Shown here: in pieces, positions 1-7,618 of the stretch | Numbering within the stretch: the stretch's first letter is position 1 | Layout of the letters: every line of letters begins with the position of its first letter | NCBI GenBank assembly: GCA_017440565.1 | Contig: JAFSHA010000011.1 | Location: forward strand, 1 to 43,807 | Length of the DNA stretch: 43,807 nt | Origin: Eggerthellaceae bacterium | GTDB lineage: Bacteria; Actinomycetota; Coriobacteriia; Coriobacteriales; Eggerthellaceae | Direction of reading: 5' to 3' | Notes under the pieces: model-generated | Database searches by the model: none | What the model was told of the DNA's origin: nothing | The model's input: the letters and a program-made list of their open reading frames with translations, nothing else | Position numbers and translations under genes: made by a program

Positions 1-82
1 CGATCCCATTCCGAACTCGGCAGTTAAGCCCCTCTTCGCCGAAAGTACTGCGGTGGAGTCCGTGGGAGGATAGGGCGTTCCG
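1..82 (+). rRNA. rrf: 5S ribosomal RNA, 3' part (cut by window start)
   Basis: The first bases match the conserved 5S core (CCCATTCCGAACTCGG followed by CAGTTAAGCC) and the later GTGGGAGGATAGG segment typical of the 5S 3' half. Roughly the first 35-40 nt of the gene lie upstream of the window, so this is probably the end of an rRNA operon. A strong intrinsic terminator follows about 25 nt later. The exact 3' end is estimated. Confidence 0.9.
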
Positions 83-106
83 CTCATGGGGTGTGCTTCC
101 GAAGGC

Positions 107-134
107 AAGCCGGCTGAAAGCCGGCTTTTTCTTT
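107..134 (+). terminator. Intrinsic terminator of the rRNA operon
   Basis: Perfect 8-bp stem AAGCCGGC / GCCGGCTT with a TGAAA loop, followed by a T-rich tail. It lies directly after the 5S sequence and before the ychF ribosome binding site. Confidence 0.9.
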
Positions 135-184
135 ATGTGCTAATATTTTCACGTTTTGCATTACACGGCCATATAAGGAGCATC

Positions 185-1258
185 ATGGCGCTTTCAATCG
201 GTATTGTTGGACTCCCTAACGTTGGTAAGTCCACCTTGTTCACTGCGATGACCAACAAGGGGGGCCTTGCTGCAAACTACCCGTTTGCAACAATCGAGCC
301 TAACGTGGGCATTGTTCCCGTGCCTGATACGCGCCTTGATGAGCTGGCTAAGATCGATAACCCTGCTCGCATCGTTCCTGCGACGGTCGAATTCGTTGAT
401 ATTGCTGGCCTGGTGGCTGGCGCCTCGCAGGGCGAAGGGCTTGGCAATCAGTTCCTGGCCAACATTCGCGAAACTGACGCCATCGCCGAGGTGGTTCGCT
501 TTTTCGGTGATCCGGACGTCACCCATGTTTCGGGTCGCGTTGATCCGTTAAGCGATGTCGAAACTATTAAAACGGAGCTTATCCTTGCCGATATCGGTAC
601 GCTTGAAAAAGCTCTTCCGCGTCTTGAGAAAGATGCCAAGCGCGATAAGGCGGGCGTTAAGAAGCTTGAGACGGCTAAGAAGGTTCTTGAGGGGCTTAAC
701 GAGGGCCATCGCGCTCGTACGCTCGACCTCGATGCTGATGAGCGTGCGGCCATCTATGATCTGCACTTGCTCACCATGAAGCCGATGCTCTACATCGCCA
801 ATGTCGATGAGGATGCGGTTGATGCCGATCTTCCCGAGATTGACGGGTGCGTCCCTGTTCCTATCTGCGCGAAAGTCGAGGCGGATATCGCCGAGCTTGC
901 CGAGATGGATCCAGCTGAGGCAGCCGAGTACATGGAGGCGCTCGGGCTTTCTGAAAGCGGTCTTTCTCGCCTTATCCACGAAGCCTATGCGCTTCTTGGG
1001 CTGCAGTCCTACTTCACGAGCGGCCCAACCGAGACGCGTGCTTGGACCATTCCCGTTGGCGCTAAGGCTCCTCAGGCGGCGGGCGTCATCCACTCTGATT
1101 TCGAACGCGGTTTTATTAAAGCTGAAACGGCGTCGTTTGAGGACTATGTGGCGCTTGGCGGCGACAAGGGCTGCCGCGATGCAGGAAAGCTGCGCCAAGA
1201 GGGTAAGGAGTACGTCGTGCAGGACGGCGATGTCATGCACTTCAAGTTTAACGTGTAA
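185..1258 (+). CDS. ychF: Ribosome-binding ATPase YchF (Obg/OLA1 family)
   Basis: This is a 357-residue P-loop protein of the normal family length. It begins [19 protein letters not shown], so the G1 motif (GLPNVGKST) is right at the N-terminus. The G3-like region [21 protein letters not shown] is followed by the family's YIANVDEDA segment in place of NKxD. The C-terminal TGS domain ends in the typical [12 protein letters not shown]. YchF is a conserved ATPase that associates with the ribosome and is implicated in stress and translation control. The start at 185 is chosen because AAGGAG lies 4-9 nt upstream. A longer frame from 86 would run through the 5S terminator. It appears monocistronic, with its own terminator. 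Confidence 0.97.
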   Translation: MALSIGIVGLPNVGKSTLFTAMTNKGGLAANYPFATIEPNVGIVPVPDTRLDELAKIDNPARIVPATVEFVDIAGLVAGASQGEGLGNQFLANIRETDAIAEVVRFFGDPDVTHVSGRVDPLSDVETIKTELILADIGTLEKALPRLEKDAKRDKAGVKKLETAKKVLEGLNEGHRARTLDLDADERAAIYDLHLLTMKPMLYIANVDEDAVDADLPEIDGCVPVPICAKVEADIAELAEMDPAEAAEYMEALGLSESGLSRLIHEAYALLGLQSYFTSGPTETRAWTIPVGAKAPQAAGVIHSDFERGFIKAETASFEDYVALGGDKGCRDAGKLRQEGKEYVVQDGDVMHFKFNV

Positions 1259-1265
1259 TGCGATT

Positions 1266-1292
1266 GGCGGCTTTCGGGCCGCCTTTTCTTTG
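1266..1292 (+). terminator. Intrinsic terminator after ychF
   Basis: 6-bp perfect stem GGCGGC / GCCGCC with a six-base loop, followed by TTTTCTTTG. It lies 8 nt after the ychF stop codon. Confidence 0.85.
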
Positions 1293-1382
1293 TTGCTGTG
1301 GGTTTGCGTATGCAAGTCGATTAACCGGGTCGACTGATTTACTGACTCCGCTGTTACCTTGGCGAGAGGGATGGTTAGACTA

Positions 1383-2054
1383 ATGGGCGATTACGAGAAG
1401 CATATTGCGCATGATGCAGAATGGATTGGCCAAGGGCAAAAGCTTGGCGCCGAGAGTCTCGATGCGTTTCTTGAGCGCAACAAGCGCTTAGCTATCGCCT
1501 TTTCGGGGGGCTGCGATTCTTCGTATTTGCTGGCCGCGGCTTACGAGGCTGGATGCGACGTGCGGGCGTACCTGGTTCGCACCGCCTTTCAGCCTTCCTT
1601 TGAGCTTGAGGACGCTTTCGCGGTGGCGAATCGTCTCGGCGTTCCGTTCAAGGTGCTCGATGTGGATATGCTTTCCCGCGAGGAAGTGTGCGCCAACACC
1701 GTCGAGCGGTGCTATTTGTGCAAGCGCGTCATTTTTTCCGAAATAGGGAAAGCTGCGCGTGAGGATGGCTTTGGCGTTGTGATTGATGGTACCAACGCGA
1801 GCGACGATCCTTCCAGAAGGCCCGGTTTTCGCGCCTTGGGGGAGTGCGGGGTGCTTTCCCCTTTGCGGAGGGCCGGTATGAGCAAGGCGGATGTTCGCGA
1901 TGCCCTGAGGCGTCTGGAGGCGCGTTTGGGCTTCGCTTCTGGTGAGCTTATGTCAGATAAGCCGAGCTTTCCCTGCTTGGCGGTTTTCGTGGGCGAGGGA
2001 AAGCGCATTACCGAGGAGTCTCTTGCGGAAGCCGCCTTGGCGCGCGGCTTGTAG
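1383..2054 (+). CDS. larE: LarE-type ATP-dependent sulfur transferase, short C-terminus
   Basis: PP-loop ATP pyrophosphatase of the LarE family, which adenylates the nickel-pincer nucleotide precursor (carboxylated NaAD derivative made by LarB) and inserts sulfur. Visible motifs are the PP-loop SGGCDSSYLL (the usual Val is Cys), RCYLCKRVIF, and DKPSFPCLAV. The three cysteines of CxxC plus FPC are the set seen in LarE proteins thought to carry a [4Fe-4S] cluster rather than a single sacrificial cysteine (family knowledge from memory). Family members are usually about 270 residues; this one stops at about 223, shortly after the ITEESL segment. The start is ambiguous: TTG 1359, ATG 1371 or ATG 1383, with GAGAGGG at 1364-1370. 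The partner larBC gene is 5.5 kb downstream. LarA is not in the window. Confidence 0.82.
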   Translation: MGDYEKHIAHDAEWIGQGQKLGAESLDAFLERNKRLAIAFSGGCDSSYLLAAAYEAGCDVRAYLVRTAFQPSFELEDAFAVANRLGVPFKVLDVDMLSREEVCANTVERCYLCKRVIFSEIGKAAREDGFGVVIDGTNASDDPSRRPGFRALGECGVLSPLRRAGMSKADVRDALRRLEARLGFASGELMSDKPSFPCLAVFVGEGKRITEESLAEAALARGL

Positions 2055-2151
2055 CTAGTCGAAAGGCCAAACTGTGCGAAATCGCGCGTGAATCCTTTGA
2101 GCTGAACGAGAGTGATGGACGTTGCGTCTGCGTGGATGACGGGGCGATTTG

Positions 2152-3999
2152 CTAGGTGGCGAAACCGGCAAGTTGGGTGAGGTAGAGCTCGTGGTATTTG
2201 CCCTGAGCGCGCATGAGCTCGTCGTGCGTCCCCGCCTCGACGATACGCCCGTGATCGAGCACAACGATGCGGTCTGCGTCTCGTACGGTGGAGAGACGGT
2301 GTGCGATGACGATACTCGTGCGATTTTTCATGAGGTCCCGCATGGCCTGCTGGATGGCTCGTTCCGTCTGGGTGTCGACATTGGAGGTTGCCTCGTCGAG
2401 GATGAGAAGATCGGGGTCGGCGAGGAAAGCGCGTGCGATGGCTATAAGCTGACGCTGGCCTTCGCTGAGCGTAGAGCCTCGCGAAGCGCCAAGTGGAGTG
2501 TCGAAGCCCTGGGGCAATCCCTCGATCATCTCGAGGCACGAACTGGCGCGCGCAGCTTGCTCGACCTGAGCGCTGCTTGCCTCTTCATTCGCGTAGAGTA
2601 TGTTGTCACGCACGCTTCCCGACGAAAGGGATGTATCCTGAAGTACGATGGCAATGCGCTTTCGCAGATGATCCCGATCCATGTCTTTGACATCGATGCC
2701 GTCAAGCAGGATGCGGCCCCTTTCGGGATCGTAGAATCGCAAGAGAAGATTCGCGAGCGTGGTTTTGCCGCTGCCAGTAGCACCGACGATCGCTGTCTTC
2801 GTTCCGCGGGGTATGTCAAGGCTGAAGCCCTCGAGTACGGTCTTTCCGGGTGAATAGGAAAAGCTGACGTTATCGAAGCTGACGAAGGGAGCGTTGCTTT
2901 CGCCTGAATGCGCGTCGCGCTTATTCGGGTGCGCGTATTGGGTGGCGGCAAGCTTTTCCTCGGAGGCTTCGTCGAGAACGGAGAAGACGCGCTCGGCACC
3001 GGCTACGGCCGTTTGAAGCTGGCAGTACAGCTGGGCGATTTCGTTGATGGGCCGGCTGAATTGACGCATGTAGACGATGAAAGCCGATATTACGCCGATG
3101 GAGATGACTCCGTTTATGGCCAAGAGGCCGCCGAGGGTTGCCACGATGGCGTAGCCGATGTTGCTGATGGAGGAGGACACCGGTCCCATGATCCCGCTGA
3201 AGGCGTGAGTCCGGATGCTGGCGTCGGTCAGCTGGCTTGAGGCGCTTTGAAACCTTCTGACCGCATCGCTTTGGCGGTTTCCCGCGACGACGGTGCGGTA
3301 TCCGTAGATCATCTCGTCGACGAGGCTGCTCACTTGGCCCATGGAGGCCTGTCGTGCGCGGGAGTGACGGCGAACTTTGCCGCTGAGGAATTTGGTGGCA
3401 GCAACGGTAAGGGCTACGGTGGCACAGGTGAAAATCGCGAGCTGCCAGCACAGCAGAGCCATGGCGCATGCGGTGCCGGCTACGGTAAGCACGCCCGCTA
3501 TGAGGGAGGGTAGGGCTTGAGATACGGTTGAGGAGATATTCTCAACGTCGTTGGTCATGCGGCTTACCGTGTCGCCCTGCGGGTGGGAATCGTGGTAGGA
3601 CACGGGCAGGTCGACCACCTTGTCAAAGAGCTCCTTGCGAATCCGTTTGACGATGTGCATGCCTAGTCGAGCGCAAAGAAGTCCTTGCGCCATTTGGCAA
3701 AGGCAGCTCACAAGGTAGGCCGCCAGCATGAGCCCAAGCGTTTCGACGAAGTTTCCGCTGAGCTGACCGGCGATTATGTCAACGGCATCGCTTTGAACTG
3801 CCGGTGCGTAAACGGCTGCCGCCGTTCCTGAGACGATGACGAGCGCCAGTGCGGCGACGAGCGGCTTTTCGTGCCTGAAATAGGAGAAGAGCCGGGCGGC
3901 GGTGCCTTTGACGTCATCAGCATATTCGGCTTGCAGGGAGGCGTAGCGCCGCCTCGCAGCCGAGGGGACGTAGCGATCCTCAACTTCGTTGCGTGCCAA
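2152..3999 (-). CDS. ABC exporter subunit with catalytically competent NBD (heterodimeric, TM288/BmrD-like)
   Basis: 615-residue half-transporter: an N-terminal six-helix exporter domain (about residues 40-330) and a C-terminal ATPase. The ATPase shows Walker A GATGSGKTT, signature LSEGQRQLIAIARAF, Walker B LLILDEATSNVD with the catalytic Glu, and H-loop IAHRLSTV. LSEGQ instead of LSGGQ together with an intact Glu/His pair is the signature arrangement of the active-Walker partner in heterodimeric exporters. The start is TTG at 3999 with GAGGAGG about 9 nt upstream, inside the end of the preceding gene; the two genes overlap by 20 bp and should be translationally coupled. The substrate cannot be deduced; drugs, lipids or peptides are all possible. 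Confidence 0.93.
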   Translation of the reverse strand: MARNEVEDRYVPSAARRRYASLQAEYADDVKGTAARLFSYFRHEKPLVAALALVIVSGTAAAVYAPAVQSDAVDIIAGQLSGNFVETLGLMLAAYLVSCLCQMAQGLLCARLGMHIVKRIRKELFDKVVDLPVSYHDSHPQGDTVSRMTNDVENISSTVSQALPSLIAGVLTVAGTACAMALLCWQLAIFTCATVALTVAATKFLSGKVRRHSRARQASMGQVSSLVDEMIYGYRTVVAGNRQSDAVRRFQSASSQLTDASIRTHAFSGIMGPVSSSISNIGYAIVATLGGLLAINGVISIGVISAFIVYMRQFSRPINEIAQLYCQLQTAVAGAERVFSVLDEASEEKLAATQYAHPNKRDAHSGESNAPFVSFDNVSFSYSPGKTVLEGFSLDIPRGTKTAIVGATGSGKTTLANLLLRFYDPERGRILLDGIDVKDMDRDHLRKRIAIVLQDTSLSSGSVRDNILYANEEASSAQVEQAARASSCLEMIEGLPQGFDTPLGASRGSTLSEGQRQLIAIARAFLADPDLLILDEATSNVDTQTERAIQQAMRDLMKNRTSIVIAHRLSTVRDADRIVVLDHGRIVEAGTHDELMRAQGKYHELYLTQLAGFAT

Positions 4000-5800
4000 G
4001 AGAAGCCACCTCCTCTTCGGCTAGCTGGGACTCGATGAGGAGTCGATAGGATGCGCAACGCTTTATGAGCTCGACATGGGAGCCGACGTCGAGGATGCGC
4101 CCCTTCTCCATGACGGCGATGCGATCGGCGAGGATCGCCGTTGCAACGCGCTGGGTGATGATGAGCTTGGTGGCATCGGATCGTGCGCTGGCGAGGGCGG
4201 CGTAGAAGGCGGCCTCGGTTTTGACGTCGAGCGCGCTGGTCGCATCGTCGAGGATGATGATGTCGGCTTCGGAAAGCGCGACGCGGGCAAGCGCTATGCG
4301 TTGACGCTGGCCGCCGGAGAGGTTTGCCCCCCTTTCGGAGACGGGTTCGTCGAAGCCCTGGGGCATTTCGCTAATGAACTCGTCAGCTTGGGCAACGAGC
4401 GCCGCATGGGCGGCTTGCTGGCGCGAGGCGTCAGGCGCGGTCCAGGTGATATTGTCGTGCAGGCTGGCGTTGAACAGTTCGGGCCTTTGGAAGGAGAAGG
4501 CGATCCTGTTGCGCAGGGCGATGAGGTTCCACGCACGTACGTCGATGCCCTCGACGAGCACCTCTCCCGCGCAGGCGTCGTAGAAGCGAGGGACGAGATG
4601 GGCGAGGGTCGTCTTTCCGCAACCGGTAGGTCCGACAAGCGCGATAGTCTCGCCGGGGTAGACGACGAGGGAGACGTTGCGAACGGCGGCTTTGCGTGCT
4701 CCTGGATAGGTGAAGGAGACGTTTCTTAGCTCGAAGGCGGGCGCATCGGGCAATCCGTGCGTGGCTGTTCCGTCGGTTTGGTCGGGTTCCAGGGCAAGGA
4801 TCTCCTTAACGCGCTTCCACGAGGCGATGCCGCGCGAGATGTTTTGGGAGAGCAGGACGATCATCAGGGTTCCCTGCAGGAGGAGCAGGGCATAAGAGAT
4901 GGCGGCCATGACGTCGCCAGGCTCGATTGCCCCCGCGGCTACGTCGTAGTTCCCCGCGGCGAGCATGCACGCAATGGCGATATAGGCGATGGCGCTTGCG
5001 GAGGGGTTCATGAGCGCGAAGATGAGTAGCGTTGAAAGCTGGGTTTCAACGAGATCATCGTTGGCTTTCTCGAAACGGCGCTTCTCGTGGGCTTCGCGTA
5101 CGTAGGCTTTGATGGTGCGCAGACCGGTGATGTCCTCGCGCATGATGTCGTTTACGGCGTCGATGCGCGTCTGCAGGCGATCGAAAAGGGGGCTTGTGCG
5201 TTTGAGACAGGAGATGACGATGGATGCCATAAGGGGGCATGCGATAAGCGCGATGATGCCGAAGTGGGCATCGAGCGAAAACAGCAACGCGATGCTGCCC
5301 GCCACGAACAGCGTCATGCGCACCAGCATGCGCATGAACATGGCGAGCAGGCCCTGCACCTGGGTGATGTCGTTGGTGAGGCGAGTGATGAGCGTGCCCG
5401 CACCGAGATGGTCGATCTGCTCGAACGAGAGGCTCATGATGCGCGCGAAGCAGTCCTGCCTGATAAGATTACCCGTTTTCTGCGAGGCGAGGTGGGTGAA
5501 CAGATTGCACAGCGAGCCGGCTATTCCCCCGCCAAGGGCGACGAGGATCATGTCGATGCCCATCTTGAGGATGAACTCGGTGCGTTCGGGGCCGTGCTGC
5601 GCGAGGATTCCCTCGTCGACCACTTCGGCCATGAGAAGCGGCTGGATGAGATCGGCCCCGGCATCTCCGAGCATGCTGAGAACCGCCAGCAAGGCGAAGG
5701 GAAGATAGCGTTTGAGATACTTCCACACAGCGTGCTCTTTCGCTTGGGCGTTGACGTGTTCGGATGGACGCTTGCCGGGGCATCGTGCCCAGCGTGCCAC
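3980..5800 (-). CDS. ABC exporter subunit with degenerate NBD (heterodimeric, TM287/BmrC-like)
   Basis: About 600 residues: six-helix exporter domain then an ATPase with Walker A GPTGCGKTT and a normal LSGGQRQRIALARVAL signature. Walker B is IIILDDATSALD (Asp replaces the catalytic Glu) and the switch region is IITQRVATA (Gln replaces His). These substitutions mark the degenerate ATP site of heterodimeric exporters and complement the partner at 2152-3999. GTG at 5800 (GGGAAGG just upstream) is the longest start. GTG at 5728, giving MWKYLKRYLPF, fits better with where the first helix begins. The gene is divergent from gatC across a short 79-bp gap, and a TACAAT at 5810-5815 on the minus strand is a possible -10. 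Confidence 0.92.
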   Translation of the reverse strand: MARWARCPGKRPSEHVNAQAKEHAVWKYLKRYLPFALLAVLSMLGDAGADLIQPLLMAEVVDEGILAQHGPERTEFILKMGIDMILVALGGGIAGSLCNLFTHLASQKTGNLIRQDCFARIMSLSFEQIDHLGAGTLITRLTNDITQVQGLLAMFMRMLVRMTLFVAGSIALLFSLDAHFGIIALIACPLMASIVISCLKRTSPLFDRLQTRIDAVNDIMREDITGLRTIKAYVREAHEKRRFEKANDDLVETQLSTLLIFALMNPSASAIAYIAIACMLAAGNYDVAAGAIEPGDVMAAISYALLLLQGTLMIVLLSQNISRGIASWKRVKEILALEPDQTDGTATHGLPDAPAFELRNVSFTYPGARKAAVRNVSLVVYPGETIALVGPTGCGKTTLAHLVPRFYDACAGEVLVEGIDVRAWNLIALRNRIAFSFQRPELFNASLHDNITWTAPDASRQQAAHAALVAQADEFISEMPQGFDEPVSERGANLSGGQRQRIALARVALSEADIIILDDATSALDVKTEAAFYAALASARSDATKLIITQRVATAILADRIAVMEKGRILDVGSHVELIKRCASYRLLIESQLAEEEVASLGTQRS

Positions 5801-5879
5801 GGCCTTCCCATTGTATCAAAGGGCTTTGCCGCGTTTTGCCCTATCATGGTTTTGGCAATCAAGCGGAGCGGAGGGCAGG

Positions 5880-6053
5880 ATGCGCGCGCATATTACCGAG
5901 CATGACGTCATCGAGATAGCGAGAATGGCGAGGATCCGTCTTTTTGAAGGTGAGGCGGCGCTTTTGGCTGAGGAACTTGAGGAGATCGTGGGCAGCTTCG
6001 AGGGCCTGCTTGACCTCGATGGGTCGGTTGCGGTTAAGGAGGTTGATCGATGA
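5880..6053 (+). CDS. gatC: GatC-like protein, lacking the C-terminal half
   Basis: 57 residues that match only the N-terminal half of GatC (ITEHDVIEIARMARIRL ... LAEELEEIVGSFEGLLDLD). Normal GatC is about 95 residues and continues with a segment containing a conserved EDxPRPSL-like stretch; here the frame ends right after the second helix. Its stop overlaps the gatA start in an ATGA arrangement, so the pair is translationally coupled. GatC normally tethers GatA to GatB in the tRNA-dependent amidotransferase. No gatB follows. The base sequence shows no obvious frameshift restoring the missing half, because gatA begins immediately. Confidence 0.8.
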   Translation: MRAHITEHDVIEIARMARIRLFEGEAALLAEELEEIVGSFEGLLDLDGSVAVKEVDR

Positions 6054-7495
6054 GCTTCGGAACAAGACCCTTCGCAGCCCTTGGTGCCTCCGCTTTGCGT
6101 GAGGGCCTATTGGATGGCCAGTTCAGCGCACGCGAGGCTGCCGAGGCGTGTCTTGCGCGCATTGGGCGATACGACGGGGGCGTCGGCTCTTTTCTGGAGG
6201 TGACGCCCGAGATGGCCTTGCGCGCAGCTGACGAAGTGGACGAGAAGGTTGCCATGCGTCGATTTGAGGAGTTGGGTCCGCTTGCGGGCGTTCCCGTGGC
6301 GTTCAAGGACAACATGAACTTAGCGGGCGCGCATACGACATGCGGGTCGCGCGTGCTTGCGGGGCACGTTGCCCGCGAAACCGCCGTTTGCGTGCAGCGC
6401 GTATTGGATGCGGGTGCGATTCCGATTGGCAAGCTGAACATGGACGAGTTTGCTTTCGGGAGTTCGACGGAAACCTCCGCCTTCGGGCGTACCTGCAATC
6501 CGTGGGATCTTGAGCGCGTCCCGGGTGGCTCGTCGGGCGGAAGCGCAGCTGCGGTTGCCGCGGGTTTCGTGCCGATTGCGCTGGGCTCGGATGCCGGGGG
6601 CTCCATTCGCCAGCCTGCGTGCTTGTGCGGCGTGGTGGGCGTGAAGCCGACATACGGGCTGGTTTCGCGTCAAGGGGTGGAGGCATTCGCCGAGTCGCTC
6701 GACCAGGTGGGGCCTTTTACGCGCTGCGTGGAGGATGCGGCGCTTGCGATCGACGTGCTGGCAGGCCGTTGGAGTGCGGGTGCATGGCAGACGGAGCTTT
6801 CGAGGGCCGTTCGCGACGACGTCCGAGGCATGCGGGTGGGTATGGTGCCTTCGTTCATGGACGTAGCGGGTCTTTCAGGGGAGATGCGCGAGGCGGTGCT
6901 GCGGGCGGCGGATGCGCTGGCTTTGCAGGGGGCGAGTTTGCGTGAAGTCGAGATTCCCGGAGCGCAGGTTGCCATGGACGCCTATCGGGTGCTGGGCCCG
7001 TGCCGGGCTTTCGAGAACCTCGCGTGCTTTGACTTGGCGCGTTATGGCGTCGAAGATGCGCAAAAGCTGCCTCTCGCGGTTGGCGCGGAGGCGCGGCGGC
7101 GTATCGTGTTGGGCGGGTATCTGCTTTCGACGGACGAGGGAGCTCGCTACAGGAGCGCGGCCAAGGAGGTTTGTCGTCGTATCGTTGATGATTACAAGCA
7201 TGCCTTTGGCTCGGTCGATGTCATCTTGGCGCCCGTGACGCCGCGGGCCGCCTTCAGGTTCGGCGAGATTACCGACCCGACCGAGATGCATCTTTCCGAT
7301 ATGTTCACCGTATCGGTTAACCTTGCGGGCAACACGGCTATGAGCATGCCCATGGGCTTGGGCTCGCAGACGGGCCTTCCCGTTGGCGTGCAAATTATTG
7401 CAGCTGCCGGAGGCGAGAGGGAAATGCTGCGCGCTGCGGCAGCGCTTGAGCGGGCGATTGGCGGGCCATCGGTTGCGCCTCTCTTTTCCGCATGA
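6050..7495 (+). CDS. gatA: Divergent GatA-like amidase (amidase signature family)
   Basis: 481-residue amidase-signature enzyme. The Ser-cisSer-Lys triad is intact: K86 in VAFKDNMN, S161 in PGGSSGGS and S185 in GSDAGGSIRQPA, with spacing equal to that of characterised GatA. GatA releases ammonia from glutamine for transamidation of Glu-tRNA(Gln) or Asp-tRNA(Asn). Here the usual substrate-pocket motif RYDGxRYG reads ACFDLARYG, and the region normally containing a YYDAYYLKAQ-like stretch is STDEGARYRSAA. Combined with a half-length GatC and absence of gatB, this suggests a paralogue whose substrate may differ from glutamine. A canonical GatCAB elsewhere in the genome would be expected if this is true. 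Domain assignment is secure; the biological role is not. Confidence 0.85.
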   Translation: MSFGTRPFAALGASALREGLLDGQFSAREAAEACLARIGRYDGGVGSFLEVTPEMALRAADEVDEKVAMRRFEELGPLAGVPVAFKDNMNLAGAHTTCGSRVLAGHVARETAVCVQRVLDAGAIPIGKLNMDEFAFGSSTETSAFGRTCNPWDLERVPGGSSGGSAAAVAAGFVPIALGSDAGGSIRQPACLCGVVGVKPTYGLVSRQGVEAFAESLDQVGPFTRCVEDAALAIDVLAGRWSAGAWQTELSRAVRDDVRGMRVGMVPSFMDVAGLSGEMREAVLRAADALALQGASLREVEIPGAQVAMDAYRVLGPCRAFENLACFDLARYGVEDAQKLPLAVGAEARRRIVLGGYLLSTDEGARYRSAAKEVCRRIVDDYKHAFGSVDVILAPVTPRAAFRFGEITDPTEMHLSDMFTVSVNLAGNTAMSMPMGLGSQTGLPVGVQIIAAAGGEREMLRAAAALERAIGGPSVAPLFSA

Positions 7496-7553
7496 TGAAA
7501 ATTCGAGCTGGGGAGCAGCCCCTCGTGTATTATGGGACGCATGCAATTTGTTG

Positions 7554-7588
7554 GAATGAGTCAACGAACCCGACTCGTTGACCCATTC
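7554..7588. promoter_or_regulatory. Inverted repeat in the larBC leader (candidate operator or RNA hairpin)
   Basis: Arms GAATG-A-GTCAACGA and TCGTTGAC-C-CATTC pair over 13 of 14 positions around a seven-base spacer ACCCGAC. It lies 31 nt before the larBC start. A possible -10 (TATTAT, 7528-7533) lies upstream without a convincing -35, so the repeat would fall within the leader. No T-run follows, so it is a poor terminator. Confidence 0.5.
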
Positions 7589-7618
7589 TCGATATGTTTT
7601 ATGAGCGGAGGGTAACGC

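Noticed and set aside
86-184. N-terminal extension of ychF
   Set aside because: It would translate the rRNA terminator; the start at 185 has a good ribosome binding site and the family N-terminus.
2055-2151. Terminator between the convergent larE and ABC genes
   Set aside because: No stem with adequate length and T-run on either strand was found.
7590-7612. Promoter from TTGACC (7578-7583) and TATGAG (7600-7605)
   Set aside because: The predicted transcription start would fall on the ribosome binding site, and the -10 match is poor.
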